From the NCBI GenBank assembly GCA_015152465.1, contig SUTX01000001.1, positions 1 through 64,000 of the forward strand: 64,000 nt of DNA. The letters run 5' to 3'. Below, one piece after another: positions 39,905-49,135 of the stretch; position 1 is the first letter of the stretch; each line of letters starts with the position of its first letter. The position numbers and the translations under genes are program-made. The stretch is from Cyanobacteria bacterium SIG31 (GTDB lineage: Bacteria > Cyanobacteriota > Vampirovibrionia > Gastranaerophilales > Gastranaerophilaceae). The notes under the pieces were generated by a model, which did no database searches, had not been told where the DNA came from, and worked only from the letters and a program-made list of their open reading frames with translations.

Positions 39905-40810
39905 ATGCCAAATTTAAAAGATATTAAAAGTAGAATAGGCAGTGTTCAAAACACTAAAAAGATTACAAAAGCGATGAAAATGGTTGCTGCAGCTAAGGTT
40001 AAAAAGGCTGAGAATACTGTTAAGGCAGCACGTCCTTTTTCTGATGAGCTGTTATTTCTTTTTAGAAAAATGTTGGCCACTGTAGGTGAGTTTTCGGTAG
40101 ATAATATCAAAATAGATAAGGCTCTAGATAATTATCCTGCTCTTTTAACTCGCAGAGAAATTAAGACGGAGGGACTACTAGTTATTACTTCTAATAAAGG
40201 TTTGGCAGGTGCATATAATGCTAATATTATTAAAACAGCATTAAAAAGAATCAAGGAAAATACTGAAAAAGGTATTGGAACTGTTATATATCCTATTGGA
40301 CAAAAAGCTCTTTCTGGCTTTAAAAATAAAGCAGGTAAATATGAAGTTCGTGAGGGTTATATCAGTGTTGCTAATGAGCCAACAGCGTTGGGTGCGAATT
40401 TAATTGCAGAGGATATAGCAAAAGATTATGTTAGTGGCAAAATTGATAAAATTGATATTATTACTACTCATTTTAATAATATGATGTCCTACAATATTGT
40501 TGACTGGGAAGTATTACCTGTAAAAATTGATAAAGCAGAAGTTCACGAGCTTGACCCTGTGATGGAGTTTGATCCATCAGCTCATAGAGTTTTACAACAA
40601 GTTGTTCCTATGTATATAACAAATTCTATTTATCAAGCATTACTTGAGGCTAATGCAAGTGAACTTGCGTCTCGTATGACAGCAATGTCAGCTGCATCTA
40701 ATAATGCTGAGGAGATGATTACTACTCTTACTATTGATTACAACAAAGCTCGTCAAGCAGCTATTACTCAAGAGCTTGTTGAAATAGTTTCAGGAGCATC
40801 TGCTATTTAG
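39905..40810 (+). CDS. atpG: F0F1 ATP synthase subunit gamma, copy 2
   Basis: 301 aa; C-terminal ~87 aa identical to copy 1. Confidence 0.97.
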   Translation: MPNLKDIKSRIGSVQNTKKITKAMKMVAAAKVKKAENTVKAARPFSDELLFLFRKMLATVGEFSVDNIKIDKALDNYPALLTRREIKTEGLLVITSNKGLAGAYNANIIKTALKRIKENTEKGIGTVIYPIGQKALSGFKNKAGKYEVREGYISVANEPTALGANLIAEDIAKDYVSGKIDKIDIITTHFNNMMSYNIVDWEVLPVKIDKAEVHELDPVMEFDPSAHRVLQQVVPMYITNSIYQALLEANASELASRMTAMSAASNNAEEMITTLTIDYNKARQAAITQELVEIVSGASAI

Positions 40811-41216
40811 ATTTATTTAGGAAACTAAGTTTTTCAGGTTCTTGGATAAATTCTTCAGCATTGTGTTTTTGTAATAACTTGTTTTCGCTTTTTATAATGT
40901 GTTGGGTGTTTAAATTAATTACTCCGGCAGCCGTTGCTATGCCAGCACCTATAGCGGCAATCCATTGTCCCATTTTACCTAAATTCTTAGCAAAGTGATT
41001 TACTGTGCTAGTTACTAGTAGTATAGGGGTTATAATTCTTATTGGTGACCATATACTTTGTTCGGTGTTAAATTTATTATACGATTTGCAAAATTCATCG
41101 CTTTTGTTTTCGGGAACTTTAAAGAATCTTTTCGGTACGTTTTTATTTTCAATTTCTACTTGTACAAAATTATTTTCAAGCTTTTTTGTTATATTGATTG
41201 TTGGAGCCATACACAC
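40803..41216 (-). CDS. Hypothetical membrane protein (duplicate of 4409..4819)
   Basis: Same convergent position after atpG; related N-terminus. Confidence 0.78.
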   Translation of the reverse strand: MCMAPTINITKKLENNFVQVEIENKNVPKRFFKVPENKSDEFCKSYNKFNTEQSIWSPIRIITPILLVTSTVNHFAKNLGKMGQWIAAIGAGIATAAGVINLNTQHIIKSENKLLQKHNAEEFIQEPEKLSFLNKSK

Positions 41217-41342
41217 CGCCTTTTTTTGTTTATAAACCCTGTGAATGTTAGAAATTAACTTAATTTAAAAATAATGTTACAAAAATTAACTAAAAGCTGT
41301 GCTTATTTAGGTTATAATTTAACTGAAGGCATATGGTAGAGT

Positions 41343-42071
41343 ATGACTAGTATCCCAATAACATATAGTTATAACTATAATAACGACACGAATAGATTTA
41401 AGTATCTAGAGCGTATTGACAGAACACCGGAGTTTCACGACAGTTCGGTAAAGGATGCTGCGCATAAATATGTGTTAAGAAGGTCTCGGCAAACCCGACA
41501 AGCGTCAAATACTGACAAAATTCAAGCTCTTGTTGGTGCTGTATTAGGCACTGCTTTGACTCTAGTTGCAATGATGAAAAAGCAACGGGTAAAAAATCCA
41601 TTTAAATTAAAATACGGTCTAAAAGAAATGTTAATTTTATCGGCAACTCCCATTTTAGGAGGCGTTTCTTTGGGTATGATTGGAAATGATACTAAAACTA
41701 ACTTGGCAAAAAGTCGAGAGGGGGTTTTTCAGTTTTTAAATGCAGCGATTCCAACTTGGCTAGCGGGGGCAACATTAAAATGGTGCGAAACTACAAAAGG
41801 GCTAAATAATGTTCCGGCGAAACTGGCATCAATTGCTGCAACAATTTTGATTGGAATGCATGGTGCAGCATCGTTATCTAATGTTATTTGTGATCCTCAA
41901 GATAAGCACCAAGATAGAAAGCTGACATTATTGGATTCAATAGCAAATATTGATGATATGATTGGGGTTCTCGTATTAGCGAAGTTTCCAATACTTAAGA
42001 ATTTGCATTTAGAAAAATTGTTGCCGTTTATTTATACATTCTGTGGTTATAGAGCTGGTAAATCTAATTAA
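41343..42071 (+). CDS. Hypothetical membrane protein (duplicate of 3548..4270)
   Basis: 242 aa, strong similarity. Confidence 0.85.
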   Translation: MTSIPITYSYNYNNDTNRFKYLERIDRTPEFHDSSVKDAAHKYVLRRSRQTRQASNTDKIQALVGAVLGTALTLVAMMKKQRVKNPFKLKYGLKEMLILSATPILGGVSLGMIGNDTKTNLAKSREGVFQFLNAAIPTWLAGATLKWCETTKGLNNVPAKLASIAATILIGMHGAASLSNVICDPQDKHQDRKLTLLDSIANIDDMIGVLVLAKFPILKNLHLEKLLPFIYTFCGYRAGKSN

Positions 42072-42076
42072 AACAA

Positions 42077-42565
42077 TTACTTCAAAAGAGGACATTTTTT
42101 AATTATTTCAATATATTTTTCTATAACTTCCTGCGGCATAAACATTCTTTGTTTGCCAAGAAATTTAGTATTGTATTTTTCTCCTGGAGGAGTAGCTTTA
42201 ATAACTCTTTCAACCTTCTCATTTACATAATCAGAATAAAAGCGTTTCCCTCTCAAGTAATGTAAAGCGTGAGAATTTAGAGCTCCGTCTGATATAATAT
42301 CAAAATAGGTTAATCCTCTTTTAAGGCAGTGTTCTACTTCAAGTTGATCTGCAATTTTTCCAAAACCAGAGTATTTATCAGGATGGTAGTTTTCAATATA
42401 ATCAACATTAACTCCGGTTATAGTATCAATTAAATTGACGTGTCCAATAGTTATTTTGTTATCTTTTACAAAATATTTTGTAAAAGTTCCGAGAGAGCCA
42501 AGAGCACTTTTTTTGCACTCAATGGTTATTGGGATATGTGTTCCAAGTTTTTTAGAATAAATCAT
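42077..42565 (-). CDS. GNAT-like hypothetical protein
   Basis: GFGKIADQLEVEHCLKRGLTYFDIISDGALNSHALHYLRGKRF resembles GNAT core; weak. Confidence 0.5.
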   Translation of the reverse strand: MIYSKKLGTHIPITIECKKSALGSLGTFTKYFVKDNKITIGHVNLIDTITGVNVDYIENYHPDKYSGFGKIADQLEVEHCLKRGLTYFDIISDGALNSHALHYLRGKRFYSDYVNEKVERVIKATPPGEKYNTKFLGKQRMFMPQEVIEKYIEIIKKCPLLK

Positions 42566-42601
42566 ATTTATTTAAAGATTCTAAAAAAAAATTTTGCTAA
42601 T

Positions 42602-42641
42602 AAAAAGTGGCGGTTGTGTTTTTACACAACCGCCACTTTTT
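42602..42641. terminator. Bidirectional rho-independent terminator
   Basis: AAAAAGTGGCGGTTGTG...CACAACCGCCACTTTTT. Confidence 0.9.
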
Positions 42642-42653
42642 GTCATATTTGGT

Positions 42654-44117
42654 TTAGATATCTGCTAATTGTTTGTAGTAATCGTGAGATTGTTCAAATT
42701 TATAAGCTATATTAAACAATTTAGATTCAGTCAATTGAGGAGACATTATTTGTAGACCGATTGGCATACCATCGCTGTCGAAACCTGCAGGGATGCTCAT
42801 AGCAGGAATTCCTGCAAGGTTAGCTGAAATTGTTGCTATGTCGGTTAAGTACATAGCAAGAGGATCGTTTGTTTTTGAACCCAAATCGAAAGCTGTGTTT
42901 GGACAAGTTGGAGAAATTAATGCATCAACTTGTTCAAAAGCTCTTAAAAAGTCTTCTGTTACAACCCTTCTCATTTGTTGAGCTTTTTTGTAGTATGCAT
43001 CATAGTATCCTGAGCTTAGAGCATAGGTTCCAAGCATTATTCTGCGTTTAACTTCTGGACCAAAGCCTTCTGCTCTTGATTTGCAATACATTTCAAGTAA
43101 GTTTTCAGCATTGTCTGTTCTGTGTCCATATCTAACACCATCGAACCTAGCTAGGTTTGAGCTACATTCAGCTGTTGCAAGAATGTAGTAAATGCCGATT
43201 GAGTGTTTTAGGTTTGGTAGAGATATTTCTATAATTTCGGCACCTAAAGCTTTATATGTATCGATTGCGCCTTGTAGAGCTTTAGCAACATCAGGAGCTA
43301 ATCCCTCTGACATAAGTTCTTTAACGACACCAATTTTCATACCTTTAATATCGTTATTTAAACTTTCTCTGTAGTTTTCTACAGGTAAGTTTAAAGAGGT
43401 TGAGTCGTGAGGATCGTAACCTGATATAACCTCAAGTAATGCAGCAGAGTCCTCTACTGTTCTTGAAAAAGGTCCTATTTGGTCTAAAGATGATGCGAAA
43501 GCAATAAGCCCATAGCGAGAAACTTTACCATAAGTTGGTTTCATACCAACGATACCACAGAAACTAGCTGGAAGACGGATACTTCCGCCAGTATCAGAAC
43601 CAAGTGCTAAAGCTGATTCGCAAGATGAAACAGCGGCAGCGGAACCACCAGAAGAACCTCCAGGAACTTTGTTTAAGTTCCAAGGGTTATGAACCTTTTT
43701 GAAAGCTGAGTTTTCGTTAGAAGAACCCATTGCGAATTCGTCTAAGTTAGCTTTACCTACGATTGGCACCAAATTGCTTAAAAGTTTTTCTGTAACGGTA
43801 GCATTGTATGGTGATACAAAGTTTTCTAGAATTTTACTTGATGCGGTTGTCTTTGAACCGATTAAGTTCATATTATCTTTAAGAGCAAGAGGAACACCAG
43901 CTAGAAGCGGAAGTTCTTCACCTGCAGAAACTTTTTCGTCAACTTTTTTGGCAGTTTCTAAAGCTGTAGTTTCAGTTAATGAGTTGAAAGCTCCTAATTT
44001 TTCATCAATAGAATTAATTCTTTCTAAAGAAGCTTTAGTAAGTTCTGTTGCAGAAACTTCTTTATTCTTGATTGCGCTGAATTGTTCCATTGCGCTTTTT
44101 CTTAATATTTCTTGCAT
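42654..44117 (-). CDS. gatA: Glutamyl-tRNA(Gln) amidotransferase subunit A
   Basis: PGGSSGGSAAAVSS, GSDTGGSIRLPASFCG. Confidence 0.97.
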   Translation of the reverse strand: MQEILRKSAMEQFSAIKNKEVSATELTKASLERINSIDEKLGAFNSLTETTALETAKKVDEKVSAGEELPLLAGVPLALKDNMNLIGSKTTASSKILENFVSPYNATVTEKLLSNLVPIVGKANLDEFAMGSSNENSAFKKVHNPWNLNKVPGGSSGGSAAAVSSCESALALGSDTGGSIRLPASFCGIVGMKPTYGKVSRYGLIAFASSLDQIGPFSRTVEDSAALLEVISGYDPHDSTSLNLPVENYRESLNNDIKGMKIGVVKELMSEGLAPDVAKALQGAIDTYKALGAEIIEISLPNLKHSIGIYYILATAECSSNLARFDGVRYGHRTDNAENLLEMYCKSRAEGFGPEVKRRIMLGTYALSSGYYDAYYKKAQQMRRVVTEDFLRAFEQVDALISPTCPNTAFDLGSKTNDPLAMYLTDIATISANLAGIPAMSIPAGFDSDGMPIGLQIMSPQLTESKLFNIAYKFEQSHDYYKQLADI

Positions 44118-44163
44118 ATCTTCTCCTTAATTTCCGTTGAAAATATTATAACATAAAGAAAAT

Positions 44164-44203
44164 AAAAGGGGCTGGTTTTATTTAATAAAACCAGCCCCTT
44201 TTT
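44164..44203. terminator. Bidirectional rho-independent terminator
   Basis: AAAAGGGGCTGGTTTTATTTAATAAAACCAGCCCCTTTT. Confidence 0.9.
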
Positions 44204-44211
44204 AATAATTA

Positions 44212-45573
44212 TTATTTCAATCTACCACTTAAGAGTTTAGCAACATATTGAATAAATATTGAGAATTCCCATAACAGAGTTCTATGCTTAACATAGTATA
44301 AATCATAGCCCAAACGTTCTTCGGGGATACAATCTTCGGCTTTAATTTGTTGCCAGCCAGTTAATCCTGGACGAACCCAATCTCGACATTCCCAGAAAGG
44401 GATATTATCTTGATGTTTGTAGTGGACTTCTTCTCTTACTGGGCGAGGACCAACGAGACTCATTTCTCCTTTTAAGATGTTAAACATTTGTGGGATATCA
44501 TCAACGTGGAATTTACGAATCCATTTACAGAATGGCATTATACGTTTGTCGTTAGTATTGATTTCTTCAATGTCATCATCAAAGCCTTCTTCTACTTCAT
44601 CTTGATACATTGTTCTAAATTTTATCATTTTGAATGGTTTGCCAAATTTTCCAATTCTTGTTTGAGTAAAGAATATTGGGCCAAAATCAGAAAGTTTAAT
44701 GCCAATCATTGCAATAATAGTAATAGGTAAAGTTATTATCAAAATAGTTATAGCAGAAATTATATCAATAACTTTTTTTAATTTTGAATATAAGAAGTGT
44801 TTTGGTCTGACATAGCCGTAGAATAGCCAGTTTACAGCCATTTTATTTGCAAAAAGTTTTTGTGTAATATGAGCGTAGAATGTTGGCATTCTCCAAACTT
44901 TTACGCCCAAAGGAATTCCTTTAGCCAAATCAGTTAGTATGTTTGAGTCCATTCTAGATTTGACAGCAATAATTACCATATCAACATTGTTATCTTTGAT
45001 AACAGCTTCTGAGTCATATGTTAGACCTAATATAGGGATGGTAGAATCTTCTTCTTCAATATTGTTCATATTGTCGTCTAAAAATCCAACGACTTTCATT
45101 CCCAATTCAGGTCTAGATTGAATTTCTTCTGCAATAAGCTTGCCGTCTTGTCCTGCTCCGACAATAAGAATATTTTTAGTGCGTTTAAAAAATTTTTTAT
45201 ATATTGTATCAAAGATTCTAACAACTAAAATTCCTGCAAAAATTAGTAATAAATCTAAAAGTATTAAATATATTCCAAGTCCACCAAGAACGGGAACTGC
45301 TAGTATTCCTGCTAGGAAAGAACCGATAAAAACTCCTTCAAATAAAAGGTAAATATCTTTGAAACAATATTTTCTTACGTTATAGAACCCTTTTATTCCC
45401 AGAATAAACATTATAGATAATAGAAACAAACCAACTACTGCAAAGAGTTGTGCATAAGTTTGAGCTACAACACAAAAAGTGAAAAAGCTTATAAAAGCTA
45501 TTATGAAAGCATCAAAAGTTGCTAACACATATGATGATCTTGATAAAACTGTCATACTATCTCCTGTTAACAC
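44212..45573 (-). CDS. Polyprenyl glycosylphosphotransferase (sugar transferase, WcaJ/WbaP-like)
   Basis: N-terminal TMs; KMIKFRTM, VDDIPQMFNILKGEMSLVGPRPVREE, RPGLTGWQQI. Confidence 0.93.
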   Translation of the reverse strand: MLTGDSMTVLSRSSYVLATFDAFIIAFISFFTFCVVAQTYAQLFAVVGLFLLSIMFILGIKGFYNVRKYCFKDIYLLFEGVFIGSFLAGILAVPVLGGLGIYLILLDLLLIFAGILVVRIFDTIYKKFFKRTKNILIVGAGQDGKLIAEEIQSRPELGMKVVGFLDDNMNNIEEEDSTIPILGLTYDSEAVIKDNNVDMVIIAVKSRMDSNILTDLAKGIPLGVKVWRMPTFYAHITQKLFANKMAVNWLFYGYVRPKHFLYSKLKKVIDIISAITILIITLPITIIAMIGIKLSDFGPIFFTQTRIGKFGKPFKMIKFRTMYQDEVEEGFDDDIEEINTNDKRIMPFCKWIRKFHVDDIPQMFNILKGEMSLVGPRPVREEVHYKHQDNIPFWECRDWVRPGLTGWQQIKAEDCIPEERLGYDLYYVKHRTLLWEFSIFIQYVAKLLSGRLK

Positions 45574-45628
45574 TATTAGGACTTAATTCTTTTAATATTA
45601 TAGCATATTTTAGACCAAATATGAAATA

Positions 45629-46681
45629 TTATAATATTTTTTCATTAATTGGTAATAATGAGTGAACAGCATTTAAAACTTCTTTGTAATCAGGATGTAA
45701 TGTGCAACGATTTCTTCCACGCTTTAGCGGACAAACTCTTTTGTGACAAGGCTGGCATGGAATATTCCCTGTAACAGCGATATATTTCTCTTTTGGCCCA
45801 ATCGGTGCGTATAAATGTGTTGGTGTGCAACAAAATATAGTTACAATTTTTGGTTTTCTTGTTGCCCAAGCAAGGTGTGTACTTCCGCTATCAAGTGATA
45901 TCAATAAATCACTTCTTCTAAAAACTTCTGCAAGTTCTAAAACGCTTGTTTGTCCTGCAATGTTTAGATGCTTTCCGCCCGAAATATCTTCTATTAATTC
46001 ATTGTCAGAAGACGTTCCTGTGAATACAAGCGTGTAATCTTTTTCTAATTCGTTAATAAGTTTTTTCCAGTTGTTTTTGTTCCAGTGCTTAGGTTTCCAA
46101 GTTGTTGCAGGAGCGACAGCTATTACTGGTTTAGACCTATTTAGGTCTTTTAAAAGTTCATCAACTTTATTGATTATTTCTGGTGTAGAGTCTGGTAAAG
46201 CAGCTTCTATTTTGCTTGTATCTAATTTTAAATGTTTTGCAAATTTTAAGTAATTTTCAATTGCATGGTGCACGTTATCAGATTGAATTTTTCCGATAAT
46301 TTCTGTTCCTCCAAGAAAAGCGAACTCTCTAGCTGAAGTTGATACAATTCGCCTTTTTGCACCTGAAAAAATCATCCATACAAAACTTTTTATTAAAAGT
46401 TGAGTATCAATTGCAATATCAAATTTTTTTGAGCGGATATGTTTTACAATCTCAATGTATTCTTTAAAGTTTTCTGAAAATTTTTGTTTTTTCCATTTTT
46501 TTAAAGGAGCTAAAATAGCCTCGTCGACGTAAGGGTTATTTTTTATTACATCATAGCCCTTTTCACTTGTAATCCAAGTTACTTCGTAATCGTTAGCTTT
46601 AAGTATAGCTGCAAGAGGTATATTAAAAATTACGTCACCTAAAGATGAAAGTCTTACTAATAGTGCTCGTTTTGTCGCCAT
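45629..46681 (-). CDS. Glycosyltransferase family 9 (heptosyltransferase-like)
   Basis: LVRLSSLGDVIFNIPLA; SDLLISLDSGSTHLAWA. Confidence 0.92.
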   Translation of the reverse strand: MATKRALLVRLSSLGDVIFNIPLAAILKANDYEVTWITSEKGYDVIKNNPYVDEAILAPLKKWKKQKFSENFKEYIEIVKHIRSKKFDIAIDTQLLIKSFVWMIFSGAKRRIVSTSAREFAFLGGTEIIGKIQSDNVHHAIENYLKFAKHLKLDTSKIEAALPDSTPEIINKVDELLKDLNRSKPVIAVAPATTWKPKHWNKNNWKKLINELEKDYTLVFTGTSSDNELIEDISGGKHLNIAGQTSVLELAEVFRRSDLLISLDSGSTHLAWATRKPKIVTIFCCTPTHLYAPIGPKEKYIAVTGNIPCQPCHKRVCPLKRGRNRCTLHPDYKEVLNAVHSLLPINEKIL

Positions 46682-46919
46682 TATACAAACTCCTTTATCT
46701 ACAAAAAGAGTACAATAAATTATGTTCTATTGCAAGAAAAAAAGAGAGTTGTTTGGTTCATTGTTTGTAGGATTTGCTCAGCATTTGAGAAAATAACAAA
46801 TACTGCGCCTCGCATTAAACGCCACCGCTTGCGCTTGCAACGAAAATCCTACAATTTCCGTTGACGCGCGCTACGTCTCTTCGTTCGCTTATGCTCACTT
46901 CGTGGCTCTGCTCGGCTTG

Positions 46920-47152
46920 CCCCAAGCGAATAAGGTTCGTTGTCCTCTTACATATAAAAAAAGAGAACCCGCAGGTTCTCTAAATATTAGGAAATGTCTC
47001 GTTCGAGCTAAGCTCTCAGCTCGACTCCTCCATTCAAAACGATACCTAATCGTTTTGAACGGAGTCCTTCCCACAAGCGAAGAACCTTCGGTTCTGTCAC
47101 TTAGTGAATCTACATATAAAAAAAGAAGACCTTTAAGGTCTTCTTTTTTTAT
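46920..47152. repeat. tRNA-Glu-3'-like remnants with associated hairpins
   Basis: CCCCAAGCGAATAAGGTTCGTTGTC (46920) and CCCACAAGCGAAGAACCTTCGGTTCTGTC (~47070), each followed by TACATATAAAAAAAGA plus a hairpin. Confidence 0.5.
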
Positions 47153-47153
47153 A

Positions 47154-47229
47154 TGGTACCCCCAAGCGAATTCGAATCGCTGTCTACACCGTGAAAGGGT
47201 GTTGTCCTAGGCCTCTAGACGATGGGGGC
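47154..47229 (-). tRNA. tRNA-Glu (TTC)
   Basis: GCCCCCATCGTCTAGAGGCCTAGGACAACACCCTTTCACGGTG...ATTCGAATTCGCTTGGGGGTACCA. Confidence 0.95.
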
Positions 47230-47284
47230 TAGTGACAGATATTATAATATCAAATCAATTTTTATTGTCAATAACTTTTTTTAA

Positions 47285-47501
47285 TTGAATAAAATATAAT
47301 ATTTTATTCAAGTTATCTGTTTTTTATTTATGCCGTTTCTTTTCTTTCTTTATTTGCGAGTTTTTTCATTTTATTTCAAGTATAAAGTTAAATGTCCATA
47401 CCTAAATATTTACCCCAAGAAAAGAAACGGCGAAAGAAAAGAAAGAAATCTTCAAGTAAATCTAGTAATTAATAATCTTGAATAAAATATAATATTTTAT
47501 T
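47285..47501. repeat. ~200-bp repeat-bounded non-coding element with internal inverted repeat
   Basis: TTGAATAAAATATAATATTTTATT at 47285 and 47478; internal 15-bp inverted repeat 47332-47346 / 47417-47431. Confidence 0.75.
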
Positions 47502-47560
47502 GATTTCTTGAAAAAGTATTAATTTAAGATTATTATTGAGAATAACAAAGAGGAACGATT

Positions 47561-48313
47561 ATGATAACAAGAAAATCAAGAGATGAAATTAAAAGAATGA
47601 GACACGCAGGGCATATTGTTGCGCTTGTACATAAGAAAATGAAAGAAGTAATTGAACCAGGTATCTCTACAAAAGAACTGGATTCAATAGCTATGGGAAT
47701 AATAAAAGAAAATAAAGCTATTCCTACATTTCTTGGATATCATGGTTTTCCTGGATGTATTTGCGCATCAATAAATGATGAAATAGTACACGGTATTCCA
47801 TCAGAAAATACTATTTTGAAAGAGGGCGATATAATTGCCGTTGATGTTGGCGCTACCTATGGTGGTATGGTAGGCGACAGCGCTTGGTCTTATGCTGTCG
47901 GTAAAATCTCTGATGAAAAAGCGTTGTTAATGAAAGCTACAGAAGAATCACTTTTTGCTGGTATTGAAAAAATGCGTGCTGGTAATGTGCTTGATGATAT
48001 TTCTGGCGCTATAGAAGATGTTGCTCATAAATATAACATGGGAATTGTTCGTCAATATGGCGGTCATGGAGTCGGTAGAGCAATGCACGAAGATCCATTC
48101 TTGTTTAATTATAGAGTTGGCGATAAAACACAAATCAAATCAGGTTATGTAATTGCAATTGAGCCAATGCTAAATCTCGGCGGAGATGATGTGAAAGTTC
48201 TTGATGACGACTGGACTGTAGTAACTAAAGACGGAAAACCGTCTGCGCATTTTGAACATACAGTTCTAGCAACAGACGGTGAACCAATTCTATTAACTAC
48301 TTTGATGGAGTAG
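47561..48313 (+). CDS. map: Type I methionine aminopeptidase
   Basis: CASINDEIVHGIPS, DVGATYGGMVGD, GGHGVGRAMHEDP. Confidence 0.97.
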   Translation: MITRKSRDEIKRMRHAGHIVALVHKKMKEVIEPGISTKELDSIAMGIIKENKAIPTFLGYHGFPGCICASINDEIVHGIPSENTILKEGDIIAVDVGATYGGMVGDSAWSYAVGKISDEKALLMKATEESLFAGIEKMRAGNVLDDISGAIEDVAHKYNMGIVRQYGGHGVGRAMHEDPFLFNYRVGDKTQIKSGYVIAIEPMLNLGGDDVKVLDDDWTVVTKDGKPSAHFEHTVLATDGEPILLTTLME

Positions 48314-48315
48314 GG

Positions 48316-48918
48316 TTATTTATAATCAGCATATTTTTTTACATTATCCCAATCGTGTATGTTCTGTTGCAATCTAACAAGGTAGTGTGCCGGACCGTTT
48401 TTAAACGATACTTCATTTACTGGTAGTTTTATCGTCATTCCTGGACGAATTACAATGGTATCCCAATCTATTTTTCCGTTATTAACAGAAATGTCATCAG
48501 ATTTTATTTGTGAAATTAGTTCGGGATTGTTTTCTTTAAGGATGTTGTCTTTTAAACCAAAATCATACTTGAACATTTCTGCTTTAGGGTCGCTAACATA
48601 CCATTTATCTTTGACTGTAATTATGTAATTCTTTTTGTCATCGCTTAATGTAATATTATAGTAATTTTCGTAACGATTAAGTTTTGCATATTCCAACTTT
48701 TCTGATGCATTTAATTCGGAATATTCAATAGTTGTCAAGTTCTTACCATTAGCACTACTTTTTGCTTCATCTAGCCTTTTAAAATCATCTATAGTGATAG
48801 TAATTTTTTGTGTTTCAGTATCGGTCATAGTTCTTAAAACAGCGTCTCTGGTTTTTTCATCTGAAAAATATAAAGTTCCTTCTTGATTTCCAATTTTAAA
48901 TGAATAAGCCTCACTCAT
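48316..48918 (-). CDS. Hypothetical protein with LysM-like C-terminus
   Basis: ENNPELISQ...IDWDTIVIRPGMTIKLPV; start moved to MSEAYSF after SD (track ORF from 49044). Confidence 0.6.
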   Translation of the reverse strand: MSEAYSFKIGNQEGTLYFSDEKTRDAVLRTMTDTETQKITITIDDFKRLDEAKSSANGKNLTTIEYSELNASEKLEYAKLNRYENYYNITLSDDKKNYIITVKDKWYVSDPKAEMFKYDFGLKDNILKENNPELISQIKSDDISVNNGKIDWDTIVIRPGMTIKLPVNEVSFKNGPAHYLVRLQQNIHDWDNVKKYADYK

Positions 48919-49135
48919 AATATATCTCCTCTTTTTAAACTCTATGTGTATATAAAGTATATATCTTTTAAATAATTGCCTTTTTGTTGTAGTTTTGTTA
49001 AACAATGTTAAGCAAAAATTTATTCTAAAAGCGCTAATATGCACTAAGTGATATATTTACCCACCACTAGACAAAAATTTTTTCTTATTATACAATTGTT
49101 AATAATTGTTAATATCTTAATCAAAGAGGTTAGAA

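Noticed and set aside
43699-44130. 143-aa plus ORF
   Set aside because: Antisense of gatA.
46902-47210. 102-aa plus ORF near tRNA-Glu
   Set aside because: Runs through terminator hairpins and into the tRNA gene; spurious.
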